Part shown: positions 8,591 to 16,864 of the stretch, in pieces
How positions within the stretch are numbered: the stretch's first letter is position 1
Layout: each line of letters starts with the position of its first letter
Assembly (NCBI GenBank): GCA_963837395.1
Contig: CAWINI010000001.1
Span: 248,001 to 312,000 of the forward strand
Length of the DNA stretch: 64,000 nt
Origin: CAVZQN01 sp963837395
Lineage (GTDB): Bacteria; Acidobacteriota; HRBIN11; JAKEFK01
Reading direction: 5' to 3'
The notes under the pieces: model-generated
Seen by the model: only the letters and a program-made list of their open reading frames with translations
What the model was told of the DNA's origin: nothing
The model's database searches: none
Position numbers and translations under genes: made by a program

Positions 8591-8805
8591 AGATTTGCTC
8601 CATCCAAAGGTTATCTGATGCAAGCCGCTGAACTAGCACTCCGGAATCCAAATCAACCATTCCTGTTCGTCATCGATGAAATCAATCGAGCCGATCTGTC
8701 TAAAATTCTTGGTGAAGCAATTTACCTTTTTGAATCAAATCCGCTAACAGAAAGAGTATTGCAACTCTCTTACAATTTTGGCGGTCGATTTGGGAATCAA
8801 TTCTA
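8591..8805 (+). pseudogene. mcrB AAA+ core fragment (first copy)
   Basis: The frame reads APSKGYLMQAAELALRNP, then FLFVIDEINRADLSKILGEA, then LSYNFGGRFGNQF and a stop. This is the Walker B/McrB signature block (VIDEINRADLSKILGE). Both sides are missing: Walker A is replaced by the REP element upstream, and the sensor-1 GTMNTADRS region is lost at the second REP element downstream. Confidence 0.8.
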
Positions 8806-8807
8806 AT

Positions 8808-8877
8808 CTAACCGCAGAGCACGCAGAGTTCGCAGATTCTTATTAACTCACCGATCTCTGCGAACTCTGCGGTAAAT
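8808..8877. repeat. REP/MITE-like palindromic element, copy 2
   Basis: The same palindromic unit as 8515-8584 with a few changes in the centre. It provides the stop codon of the truncated abiEii on the minus strand and ends the mcrB core fragment on the plus strand. Confidence 0.85.
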
Positions 8878-8944
8878 CTTCGGAAGTCTCCACTGGTCCC
8901 GCTGAGCCAGTCATTCAATAAATGTTTTGAGATTGCTGATTCGT
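8874..8944. repeat. 71-bp direct repeat, copy 1
   Basis: AAATCTTCGGAAGTC and the following 56 bases recur at 10406-10476 with about eight mismatches. The two copies bracket the whole abiE cassette, consistent with insertion or a recombination-generated duplication inside mcrB. Confidence 0.75.
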
Positions 8945-9276
8945 CAGTCTGATTTGCCGTAGGAAGTTTTCTTACTGCAGCTTTTAGAGGATCAGCCAGT
9001 TTGCTCCGGCCAGCGCGAGATGTGGAATCAGGAGTAGATATAACGAAATCCAGATCCTCACTTAGTCGATAAAAATCGGCATGCACCTTTGTAAGGCATG
9101 TACCACCTTTGAATACCAAAGAACCATCAGTGTTTGCAAAATAATTTAGCAATACGCTGCAAAAGTAATCTTTTTCAATCAGCCGGGGAAGAAATTCCGT
9201 TCGTGCCGCCGTGAATTGAATGGCTTCCCGAAAAAAATCCGGATCATTATGAATACTAAGTGTGAGAGAACCACTT

Positions 9277-10069
9277 TCACTCATTAATAACGACTCCCCA
9301 CTTTCGACTGATCTTTCCGCGTTTTGGTTTTGTTGGTATCCAAGGTATGAAACTTGAGGAAGGTGTTAGACTGCGCTCAAGTCTTCTCAATAAATTTCCC
9401 TTTGTACGCTGTAGCTCTAATAAAATGCCCATCCGTCTAATCGTTCCTTTGTCTCCATAGCGTAAGGTCATTTCAACAATTTCCGAAGCTTTTACTCTCT
9501 TTGACTCCAATTCCTTTTGAATCCATTTATAAGCTAGAGGCAACGTATTGAACCGGCCAGTCATAAACGGCATCGATTAAACTTCGGGCACGCGAGCTAT
9601 ATACAGCTGCTTGTCCTTCAGGAGTTTTTACGAGCTCCGTATCGCCAAGCCTTTCACCAGCCACCTTAATCAGTGTCAAGTTCACCGATCCAATTGTTCG
9701 TTCTCCAGAAATCTTATTGTTGTATGCATAGACCCTGTTCGGAATTTGATCAGTGAAACCGTAACGGTTGAAGGCATTCGGACCTGTAATCTGGTAGCGC
9801 GCTTTTCTATCATCCATTAAGGTGTTGATTGCGAGCGTTTCATCAGGATTCCATAAACCTCCTAGTGGAAGTTTTAATGGCACTAAATATAAACCTGGCC
9901 GAACACGCGTGATCAAACCACCGCGCTCCATCCGCCGGAACAGTTCTTTTTCTTGTTCCCGGCTTAATCGGAGTGGCCGGATCAATTCGCCTGTTCGTAC
10001 AGTTTGTTTACCACGTAGCTGTAGGAACGCTAACATCTGCATTTCTTGCGTCCCAAGATTCGTCTTCAT
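9277..10069 (-). pseudogene. AbiEi-type antitoxin, frameshifted
   Basis: The first 180 codons give a winged-helix domain (MLAFLQLRGKQTVRTGELI, then MERGGLITRVRPGLYLVP) and the AbiEi middle region (ITGPNAFNRYGFTDQIPNRV, SLIDAVYDW). After DW at about 9560 the homologous sequence continues one frame over as RFNTLPLAYKWIQKEL and VEMTLRYGDKGTIRRMG, ending at 9277. One base in a CCGG context accounts for the shift. The N-terminal DNA-binding part is intact, so autoregulation could persist. The gene overlaps abiEii, as is normal for AbiE loci. Confidence 0.78.
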
Positions 10070-10070
10070 G

Positions 10071-10107
10071 ATTGTATTGTATTTCTTATAAGTGGTTTGT
10101 CAAACCA
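10071..10107 (-). promoter_or_regulatory. abiE promoter overlapping a 15-bp palindromic operator
   Basis: On the minus strand TTGACA (10103-10098) is followed after 16 bp by TACAAT (10081-10076), only a few bases before the abiEi ATG, which implies an almost leaderless mRNA. The perfect palindrome TGGTTTG-T-CAAACCA (10093-10107) covers the -35 box. AbiEi antitoxins are known to repress their own promoters through inverted repeats, so this is a good operator candidate. Confidence 0.6.
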
Positions 10108-10218
10108 TCTACGATAAATAGTATACAATAACTAAAGAGCGACTCGAAATGACATAAATTCCATGAAACAACGATTGTACTGCTTTCAGCTTTATGAGGG
10201 CTGGGTGAACCGAAAGGC

Positions 10219-10590
10219 TGATTGAATTTCGATACGGCATTTTCTTTGATTCCGGGCCACTCGTATTTTCTAGAAAAGGAATCTTCGCAAGCAATACGTT
10301 CTTTGAAAGTGAATCTTGTTCCACTCTTAGAGGAATATTTGTCGCAGGGATACGTCGCGAGTTTCTCAAGCCACATCCGCGCCTACCTGCAATGGATTGA
10401 TGCGCAAATCTTCGGAAGTCGCCACTGGTCCCGCTGGACCAACCATTCAATAAATGTTTTGAGATCGCTGATTCGCCGGTCAGCCGGATCCCGATTCTAC
10501 GATCTTTACAAATGCCCTCATCGCGCGATCCAGTTCCGCAAGCTGCACGCCCTGCTCAACAATTCATCACGCAGAATCGTGGGATCCTGA
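10219..10590 (+). pseudogene. mcrB C-terminal fragment (first copy)
   Basis: The frame FDTAFSLIPGHSYFLEKES, then LVPLLEEYLSQGYVASF, then AYLQWIDAQ up to about 10405 is the C-terminal domain of an McrB-like ATPase (the IGHSYF and LVPLLEEY blocks). An in-frame TGA at 10216-10218 precedes it. After 10405 the frame enters the 71-bp repeat and is no longer mcrB-like. It completes the three-piece mcrB remnant and immediately precedes the cognate mcrC. Confidence 0.7.
10406..10476. repeat. 71-bp direct repeat, copy 2
   Basis: Partner of 8874-8944. It joins the end of the mcrB C-terminal fragment to the region just before mcrC. Confidence 0.75.
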
Positions 10591-11837
10591 ACAGCTTTGG
10601 AATCGCAGCCGATCTTCACTACGATGGAACATCACTGGATCTGATACTGAAATCCGGAACAAAAATCGGTGCGCTCCCTTTGCTGTCACCGACTTCAGGA
10701 AAGCCTGACTACGGACTGATCATTAAACCGCGATTCGATTGGAGCGGAATCGGTCCGATGCTTGCAGTGATGGGATGGAGAGTGATACCAAGTCCATTGA
10801 AATTACCGCTGCTTCCGAGATCCGAACGAAAAATTCCACCATGGGTTTTATCTACGATGATTCTGATCAGACTGAAGGCTTTGCTGGATCGGCTCGAACG
10901 GAGATTTGAACTCGTTGATTGTACACTGTCTGCACCCAAAGGAACGGTTCATTGGAATCGCTATGCCGTTTCAGGAATCGCGCGTTCAAAATTTCTGGAA
11001 GTGCCGTGCACAATTCCTGATTTAAGAGACGATCGAGATTTGAAATCGTCCATTCACTTCACCTTACTCAGACAGCTCAGCAGTCTGGAAAGTCAGCGAA
11101 CCGCCGGAATCGTTGTCATTCATTTAATTGCACTTTGCCAATCATTAATTGAACGAGTACGACAACATTCGCCAAAACGGCCAGACTCCAACACGTATGA
11201 AATGTATTACAGGCGATCGTTAACATCGCATGTATTTCGCGAAGGAATTCAGGCGATTGAATGGACTGTTGAGGATCGCGGACTTGCAGGCATGGCAGAT
11301 CTTGAAGGAATTCCATGGATGATGTCGATGGAGGAATTTTTTGAAGCATGGTTGGAAGCTCTGGTAGCACGCGTGGCCAAACATGTTGGTGGAGTGATGC
11401 GGATTGGAAGAAAGCGAGAGACGATTACTCCGCTTTTGTGGGAACCGCCTTACACAGGATCACAAAAATATTTGCTTCCTGATGTTGTTCTGGAACGTGA
11501 ATCAGACACGATTATTTTTGATGCGAAATATAAGGAGCATTGGGAAGAGTTAAACCTGGAGCGCTGGGGAAATCTGGATGACGAAATCCGCGAACGACAT
11601 CGAACCGATCTTTTGCAGGTTCTTGCTTATTCAACAACGTCTGCAAAGAAGCGTGTCGTAAGTTGCCTGGTTTATCCTTGTCAGAATTCTACCTGGGAAT
11701 CCCTCGCCTCCCGCGGCCGTTTATTTCACAAAGCTTCGCTTGCATCTGGTGATCGGCAGATTGATCTGGTGTTAACCGCTGTCCCAATGCATGGAAAGAT
11801 TGATGAAACCGCACATGTACTCGTTTCAGCTTTGTGA
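10512..11837 (+). CDS. McrC-like restriction subunit (PD-(D/E)xK nuclease)
   Basis: A 441-residue protein at the end of the broken first mcrBC locus. The N-terminal 250 residues are a helical/beta recognition region. The C-terminal part carries YLLPDVVLERESDTIIFDAKY, a D...D-x-K nuclease core, with downstream LLQVLAYS (Q-x3-Y), typical of McrC and DUF2357 proteins. In the family McrC cleaves DNA when loaded by the GTP-driven McrB ring at modified cytosines. Here its McrB is destroyed, so the nuclease is probably unpartnered unless the second McrB (17 kb) serves it. The start codon is not certain because the upstream region is rearranged. Confidence 0.75.
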   Translation: MPSSRDPVPQAARPAQQFITQNRGILNSFGIAADLHYDGTSLDLILKSGTKIGALPLLSPTSGKPDYGLIIKPRFDWSGIGPMLAVMGWRVIPSPLKLPLLPRSERKIPPWVLSTMILIRLKALLDRLERRFELVDCTLSAPKGTVHWNRYAVSGIARSKFLEVPCTIPDLRDDRDLKSSIHFTLLRQLSSLESQRTAGIVVIHLIALCQSLIERVRQHSPKRPDSNTYEMYYRRSLTSHVFREGIQAIEWTVEDRGLAGMADLEGIPWMMSMEEFFEAWLEALVARVAKHVGGVMRIGRKRETITPLLWEPPYTGSQKYLLPDVVLERESDTIIFDAKYKEHWEELNLERWGNLDDEIRERHRTDLLQVLAYSTTSAKKRVVSCLVYPCQNSTWESLASRGRLFHKASLASGDRQIDLVLTAVPMHGKIDETAHVLVSAL

Positions 11838-11885
11838 GTGGCCAGCAAGCGGATTTGCACATTGAATTTAGTTTCAGAAAATGTT

Positions 11886-11904
11886 CTAATTAGACAGTAA
11901 TTAG
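11886..11904. promoter_or_regulatory. Inverted repeat upstream of the small secreted protein
   Basis: CTAATTA-GACAG-TAATTAG is a perfect 7-bp inverted repeat, 68 bases before the start at 11972. It could be an operator. The rest of the 119-bp spacer shows nothing else. Confidence 0.35.
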
Positions 11905-11971
11905 ATTCATAGATAGAAGTGCATTGGTTTCAACTTCTATTGACTAAGATCCTCAAATGAGGAGGGGGTAT

Positions 11972-12427
11972 ATGAGAGAGATTTTGTCCGCGTTTCTGAT
12001 TTTGCTTTTTTCCGTCACAACTGTTCTTGCTACAGAAAACCAATCTTTTAAGGATGTGAAATGGGTCTATCCTGAAGAAGATAAACAAAAAGAAAAGGAT
12101 GCCAAGCTCACCTTCGAATCTGAAAAAATACTATTAACCCATGAAGATGGAGCCAAAAAAGGAACCTATGCTGAGATCCCAATTTCAGGAATCTCAAAAA
12201 TTGTTTACGAGAAGTCTTCTCATCCACGCTGGAAGACCGCAGTATTCCTAACGCCATGGGCTTTGTTTTCAAAAGGGAAAAAACATTGGCTGACAATTCA
12301 ATATCAAAAGCCTGATGGCAAAGAAGACTTTGTGATGATGCATATGGATAAGGAAAATTACCAAATGATCATCGCAACAATCGAAAGCCGGACTGGGAAA
12401 ACTGTAGAAAAAATGATTGAAGATTAG
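11972..12427 (+). CDS. Small secreted protein of unknown function
   Basis: From the ATG at 11972 (GGAGGGGG five bases upstream; the earlier ATG at 11957 lies ahead of that site) the product is 151 residues. It begins with a signal peptide (REILSAFLILLFSVTTVLATE). The mature part is charged and beta-rich, with a short hydrophobic stretch (KTAVFLTPWALFSKGKKHWL) that resembles a loop or re-entrant element, and a hydrophilic C-terminus. No family recognised. It ends 6 bp before the DUF3883 gene, so the two are likely co-transcribed. Confidence 0.7.
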   Translation: MREILSAFLILLFSVTTVLATENQSFKDVKWVYPEEDKQKEKDAKLTFESEKILLTHEDGAKKGTYAEIPISGISKIVYEKSSHPRWKTAVFLTPWALFSKGKKHWLTIQYQKPDGKEDFVMMHMDKENYQMIIATIESRTGKTVEKMIED

Positions 12428-12433
12428 CTTGTA

Positions 12434-13282
12434 ATGAGATTTGACTGGAGTCTTGAAGAAGTTCGCGCTACGATTGCTGACTACTTCTTAATGTTAGATG
12501 CCGAGTTACGCGGTGAATCGTATAGTAAGAAGGAACATCGACAGCGACTAAAGACCTTATTGAACAAGCGGTCTGATGGGGCGATTGAACGTAAGCATCA
12601 AAACATAAGTGCAGTGCTAATCAAACTCGGGTTTCCCTACGTAATGGGATACAAGCCCTTGCGCAATTATCAGAGCCTACTCTTTGATGAAGTTGCGGAA
12701 CAACTGCAAACCAATGTTGAAACAATCCAGATTGTAAGAAATCAGGTTCTTGATACTGCTGCAATTCCAAATGTCGTTGACATATTGGGCACTTTGGTTG
12801 AAGCGCCTCACGCCTCGGACTCGAAATCTTACAAATCGCTTTCAGTAAATGATCGATCCACAACGCTGAACATCCCCAATTATTTGGCAATGGAAGCACA
12901 AAACATTTCGCTTGGTGCTGCAGGTGAAGAGTTTGTGGTCAGGTTTGAAATTGCGCGTCTTCTTCACCTAAGAAAGGAAATTCTTGCTTCACAAGTAGAA
13001 CGGGTATCACAATCGCGTGGTCCTTGTGTTGGTTATGATGTTTTATCCTTCGAAGAATCTGGCCGCGAAAGAATAATCGAAGTGAAGACCACTGCTTATG
13101 GCTCTGAAACGCCGTTCTTTGTGACAAGAAATGAAGTTACAACCTCTTTAAAGCATGATGAACATTATTTTCTCTATCGCCTCTTCAACTTCAGGCGCCA
13201 ACCGATGCTCTTCTACAAGAGAGGCAATCTCAGTGAAAGATTTATTTTAGATCCGATGCAATATTTGGCTTCAATTGTTTGA
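12434..13282 (+). CDS. DUF3883 (NO VEIN C-terminal-like) nuclease-fold protein
   Basis: A 282-residue protein. Residues 1-150 are a helical region of unknown function. The C-terminal 110 residues match the DUF3883 pattern: GAAGEEFVVRFEIARLL, then VSQSRGPCVGYDVLSFE, ERIIEVKTTAYG, then FFVTRNEV and HYFLYRLFNF. GYDV...IEVKTT fits a PD-(D/E)xK-like core (E-V-K), so nuclease activity is plausible. DUF3883 domains are commonly found in restriction and defence islands, which is the context here: McrC upstream, type II restriction genes downstream. Confidence 0.8.
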   Translation: MRFDWSLEEVRATIADYFLMLDAELRGESYSKKEHRQRLKTLLNKRSDGAIERKHQNISAVLIKLGFPYVMGYKPLRNYQSLLFDEVAEQLQTNVETIQIVRNQVLDTAAIPNVVDILGTLVEAPHASDSKSYKSLSVNDRSTTLNIPNYLAMEAQNISLGAAGEEFVVRFEIARLLHLRKEILASQVERVSQSRGPCVGYDVLSFEESGRERIIEVKTTAYGSETPFFVTRNEVTTSLKHDEHYFLYRLFNFRRQPMLFYKRGNLSERFILDPMQYLASIV

Positions 13283-13366
13283 CAAAAATTTATGTGGTGA
13301 GATGTCATTATGGAATCACACTGATCCAGTTGAAGATTCATAAATTTTCTTGAGCCAGGAGGAAAT

Positions 13367-14095
13367 ATCTCGATACAGTTATTACCATTTATTTCTAATG
13401 ATGTTTTGTACAAACACGCTTCTACAGTCGTGGAAACGGTGCAGTCTGAAATTGTACTTGGAGATCGGAACATATTCAGGAATACCATCGATCCTTTTTC
13501 AGCCATGTTCGATTCAATCATACAGAGTCTCACTAGTGAAAAGTGGCTCGTCAAGGAACGCGGACGACAAATTCAGAAGACCCTGGAGAACAGTATTGGA
13601 GAGTTTCACCAAAATATTCTTGGTTCAATGCCTGGATGGGAAAACTTAGGAAAAGGGAAAATTATTGATATCGTAAACGCAGAACAGCTTTTAATTGCTG
13701 AAGTCAAAAACAAGTACAATACAGCCAAAGGTAATAATAGAGTTAGTATCTACGACGACTTAGATCAGTCATTATCAAACAACTATATTGGATTTACTGG
13801 ATATTATGTAGAGATAATTCCAGCTCGTCGAAAAATCAAACGATACAACAAGCCATTTACTCCGTCAGATAACAAAACTAAAACAAGGCGACCTGCGAAT
13901 GAAAGAATCCGCATTATTGATGGAGTCTCTTTCTATGGTCTTGCTTCAAAAACTAGTGATGCGTTGAAACTTTTGTATGATGTTATGCCACAAGTGATAG
14001 CTGACATTATCAGACAAAAGCACTCAACTATTGAATGTATCGACGAAAAAACAATCGAGCTATTTAGTTCGCTGTTTGAAAGAGCTTTTGGCTAG
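13367..14095 (+). CDS. Eco47II-family type II restriction endonuclease
   Basis: The sequence QLLPFISNDVLYKHAS and RNTIDPFSAMFDSIIQS matches the N-terminus of the Eco47II family. The catalytic stretch reads GKIIDIVNAEQLLIAEVKNK (D...E-x-K). Eco47II recognises GGNCC as I recall it. The frame is open from 13334 but contains no ATG, GTG or TTG before the conserved LPFIS block; the first TTG (13406) would delete it. A strong AGGAGG (13357-13362) sits four bases before ATC at 13367, which is taken here as a non-standard or mutated start. It converges with the next restriction gene 15 bp away. Confidence 0.75.
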   Translation: MSIQLLPFISNDVLYKHASTVVETVQSEIVLGDRNIFRNTIDPFSAMFDSIIQSLTSEKWLVKERGRQIQKTLENSIGEFHQNILGSMPGWENLGKGKIIDIVNAEQLLIAEVKNKYNTAKGNNRVSIYDDLDQSLSNNYIGFTGYYVEIIPARRKIKRYNKPFTPSDNKTKTRRPANERIRIIDGVSFYGLASKTSDALKLLYDVMPQVIADIIRQKHSTIECIDEKTIELFSSLFERAFG

Positions 14096-14109
14096 TTTAA
14101 GAATTTTCG

Positions 14110-14856
14110 CTACAGCTTGCCTGCGTCGAATGTTCCTTTACGAAAAAATCTATGCTCGATTTCCTTTGCCAAAGATTTGATGCAACGATCAAGATCATTT
14201 GAATAATCTTCCTCCTCAAATACATCAACAAAAAGATTCACCAACGAGAAATAGAAATTTTCGTCACCTGTTATCCTGTACCAAAGATCCTTTCCCACAT
14301 AGATAGGCACTTTTAATTGACCATAAATCGAAGAATTACTTATTTTTCTATAGTGTCCACTTAATTCATCACTTGAACCATAAACAACACCAACAGCAAA
14401 AAGTGGCATCCTCTTTCTCTGTACACGATTTTGAAGCAAAAGCCTATATGCATCCCTCATTTTTTCTATCATCGGGTTTACGTCATCGGCGTTAAGTGTG
14501 TTTGGTCCCGATTTTAACTGCATATATACTCTTTTACTATCCTTCTTATCTGTGTATTGGAAATCCATGCCAGGAACGCCGGAACCTTCCACGTCAAGAT
14601 AGTCTACACATAATTTCTGCATTTTATCGCCAAACCGAGTGTTGACTGTTGTTCCGAGAATTCTTGGATAGATTAAGGCTCTTGACATATTAATCGCTGA
14701 GGCTTCTCCGAACACTCCGCTTGAAACAGCAACAAGAATGAAAGGTTGGATGTTAAAATCGTCTAAACTAAAACCGGACGAGAGCTTAGATCGGAGAGGC
14801 GTCGCGAATTCTGTTAAAAGAAAATCGCGAATTTTTGATTTGAGTTCGCCATCCAC
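14110..14856 (-). CDS. Second type II restriction endonuclease (PmeII/EcoO109I-like)
   Basis: A 248-residue protein. The block LIYPRILGTTVNTRFGDKMQ, then GVPGMDFQYTDKKDS, then YMQLKSGPNTLNADDV has the layout of a PD-(D/E)xK nuclease: Asp98, Gln113 in the usual Glu position, Lys115. From memory this pattern belongs to the group annotated PmeII/EcoO109I-like, and EcoO109I cuts RGGNCCY. If right, its site is a subset of GGNCC. It lies between the Eco47II-like gene (convergent) and the methyltransferase (same strand, 30 bp upstream). Family assignment is moderate; a restriction function is well supported by context. Confidence 0.6.
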   Translation of the reverse strand: MDGELKSKIRDFLLTEFATPLRSKLSSGFSLDDFNIQPFILVAVSSGVFGEASAINMSRALIYPRILGTTVNTRFGDKMQKLCVDYLDVEGSGVPGMDFQYTDKKDSKRVYMQLKSGPNTLNADDVNPMIEKMRDAYRLLLQNRVQRKRMPLFAVGVVYGSSDELSGHYRKISNSSIYGQLKVPIYVGKDLWYRITGDENFYFSLVNLFVDVFEEEDYSNDLDRCIKSLAKEIEHRFFRKGTFDAGKL

Positions 14857-14886
14857 AAGCTCATTCTAATAGATTTCATTAGAAAA

Positions 14887-16152
14887 TTAAAAAAGAATTA
14901 ACTGTGACTGCTCTAATCTGTTCCTATGAACAAACATTATTTCCGTGTCGATCTCATTCGTAAGCATACTAATTAGGCATTTGCCTACATAGTATGCGAG
15001 ATTGACTGGGACCGCATTCCCTATTTGCCTATACTTGGAAGCTGTCGATCCCACGAAATTCCACTCATCAGGAAAGGATTGAATGCGTGCGTATTCTCTT
15101 ACAGTTAATGGTCTCGTTTCTGAAGGGTGGCATCTCTCAGTTTGTTTTTGAGCCGGATTACAGGTCAATGTTAGTGAAGGCTCGTCCCAAGACAGTCGTC
15201 GGGCCATTCCAGTCTTACCACCACTAAGATAGAAACTTCGTCCCATATATTCTTTTTGAATTTTTTTCGGAAGATCTCTCCAATATCCACCACTGGGAAC
15301 AAGTTTCATAATATTGTGCTTTTTGGCCGGATAACTTTGCCCCTCTGAGGCCGGGCAATCTCGGAGTGCGTCCCTTAATGAAACCGTGTAATCATGCTCC
15401 TTTGGAAAAATCGGCTCTGTTTCGAGGTCATTACGAATTGCCAAAATAATAAGCCTTTCACGCTTTTGAGGCACATCTAAGAATTGAGCGCGTAACAAAG
15501 TTACAGTTGGACGATATCCTAAGCCATCAAGAATTGACAACATTGTTTGCAAAGTTTTTCCGCGGTCATGTTGAATCAGTCCACGTACATTTTCAGCAAC
15601 AGCAATTTTGGGTTGAACCTCCTTTACACAACGAGCGAATTCGAAGAATAATGTTCCGCGTACATCGTCGAAGCCTGCTCCGTTGCCTGCATAACTAAAA
15701 GCCTGGCATGGAAAACCGCCGGCAACTATTTCAACTTTTTTTCTATATGGTGCAAAATCCAAGGTGGCGACATCAGAATGAAGAACATTCCAATTTGGTT
15801 TATTCAACCTCAGAGTTTCAACGCAATCTTTATCTAGTTCTGCTAGTAGTTCACATTTCAATCCTGCGTTTTCAAACCCCAAGGCCATACCGCCACAACC
15901 AGCGAAAAGTTCTATTACCCTAAAATTTGTTTTCTTTTTGGAAGTTAGAATCTTGAATTCAGAATTCTCTCCAACACCATTAAGCTTGTTGTGGAGCTGT
16001 CTCAATTCAAAGACATCAAAAAGACGATAGTTTTGCTTGGATCGTGAGGCTTTTATCAGACCTTTCTTTTCCCACCGTCTGATAGTATCTGGAGATACAT
16101 TAAGTAGGACAGCAGCTGCGTGAACCGTTAATAGTGCCCCTGGCTCGAGCAT
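14887..16152 (-). CDS. C5-cytosine DNA methyltransferase with N-terminal MerR-like HTH
   Basis: A 421-residue protein. Residues 5-50 are a MerR/excisionase-type helix-turn-helix (LTVHAAAVLLNVSPDTIRRW, GLIKASRSKQNYRLF). From about 78 follow the C5-methyltransferase motifs: I FAGCGGMALGFE, IV GGFPCQAFS (catalytic Cys149), VI AENVRGL (Glu187), VIII QKRERL and X GNAVPV. The short target-recognition region fits a GGNCC-type enzyme, but specificity is inferred mainly from the Eco47II neighbour. The fused HTH could let the enzyme control its own operon, replacing a separate C protein. Vsr lies 38 bp upstream of it on the same strand. Confidence 0.9.
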   Translation of the reverse strand: MLEPGALLTVHAAAVLLNVSPDTIRRWEKKGLIKASRSKQNYRLFDVFELRQLHNKLNGVGENSEFKILTSKKKTNFRVIELFAGCGGMALGFENAGLKCELLAELDKDCVETLRLNKPNWNVLHSDVATLDFAPYRKKVEIVAGGFPCQAFSYAGNGAGFDDVRGTLFFEFARCVKEVQPKIAVAENVRGLIQHDRGKTLQTMLSILDGLGYRPTVTLLRAQFLDVPQKRERLIILAIRNDLETEPIFPKEHDYTVSLRDALRDCPASEGQSYPAKKHNIMKLVPSGGYWRDLPKKIQKEYMGRSFYLSGGKTGMARRLSWDEPSLTLTCNPAQKQTERCHPSETRPLTVREYARIQSFPDEWNFVGSTASKYRQIGNAVPVNLAYYVGKCLISMLTNEIDTEIMFVHRNRLEQSQLILF

Positions 16153-16190
16153 ATTTAGAATGTTAGCATAACCAGAGCATTATGCAATGG

Positions 16191-16670
16191 TTACTTAGCT
16201 ACGAATTGCTGAGATTTCGCTGTTCTCAAGACTTCCACTATCCTTTTGGTGTTTGCCTTTCTAGTTTGAGGGTTAATTAAATCATGTTCCCAAACTCGGA
16301 TTACCCGAATCCCCATTGTTTTTAGCTTTTTTGTATTTAGTGCGTCACGATCCTTGTTGCGCTCTATTTTGGCTCTCCAGAAAATTTTCCGCGTATTTGG
16401 AATATGCCCACATTTAGGACAACCATGCCAATAACATCCGTCAACGAAAACCGCAAGTTTTTCCATCGGGAAATATATGTCCGGATTTCCAGGAAGCGTA
16501 CGCAACTGGAGTCTCCAACCTTTTACTCGACTAGCAACAAGGCTCATACGCATTCTTACCTCTGTTGAGCGATTATTTTTACTTCGAATACGAGCCATAA
16601 TCCTTGATCGTGACGGGTCTACATTTACAAACTCACCATTTTCAAGATATTTTTTCAGTCTTTTTTCCAT
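16191..16670 (-). CDS. vsr: Vsr, very short patch repair endonuclease
   Basis: A 159-residue protein with the complete Vsr pattern: SRIMARIRSKNNRSTEVRMR at the N-terminus, GNPDIYFPMEKLAVFVDGCY followed by WHGCPKCG, then KIERNKDRDALNTKKL and VIRVWEHDL. The aspartate of VDGCYWHGC and the preceding D of NPDIYF correspond to catalytic residues. The cysteine/histidine set binds structural zinc. Vsr nicks at T:G mismatches produced by deamination of 5-methylcytosine, so it pairs naturally with the C5-methyltransferase downstream. Confidence 0.93.
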   Translation of the reverse strand: MEKRLKKYLENGEFVNVDPSRSRIMARIRSKNNRSTEVRMRMSLVASRVKGWRLQLRTLPGNPDIYFPMEKLAVFVDGCYWHGCPKCGHIPNTRKIFWRAKIERNKDRDALNTKKLKTMGIRVIRVWEHDLINPQTRKANTKRIVEVLRTAKSQQFVAK

Positions 16671-16864
16671 ACTTCCCTGATTTTTTTAATGATAACATCA
16701 AAATTCATATCAAGTGTGTTGACCCATCATATTCTGGCTCAAATCCTGACAACGAATTCAAGAATCATTACAAATTAGTAGAATATAGCTGTAGGGCTAA
16801 GAATTAACAAAGTACTCACAACGAAAATAAGACCATTAGTATTTGGATTTTAAGAGGAATAAAT

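Larger units (their letters stand above)
8808..9284 (-). pseudogene. AbiEii-type nucleotidyltransferase toxin, 3' truncated
   Basis: Minus-strand ORF of 158 codons. Residues 1-120 are an AbiEii-like nucleotidyltransferase: LIEKDYFCSVLLNYF, then SLVFKGGTCLTKVHADFYRLSEDLDFVI with the GG-T-x-L-x-K and S-E-D-x-D-F motifs. From about residue 118 the frame runs into the 71-bp direct repeat and then the REP element, giving the tail LSGTSGDFRRFTAEFAEIGE. Intact family members are much longer and carry a C-terminal helical domain. The start overlaps the abiEi stop by 8 bp. Activity of the truncated toxin is doubtful. Confidence 0.78.

Noticed and set aside
8515..8877. Insertion sequences
   Set aside because: The palindromic elements are about 70 bp with no transposase; no transposase or integrase gene is seen anywhere in the window.
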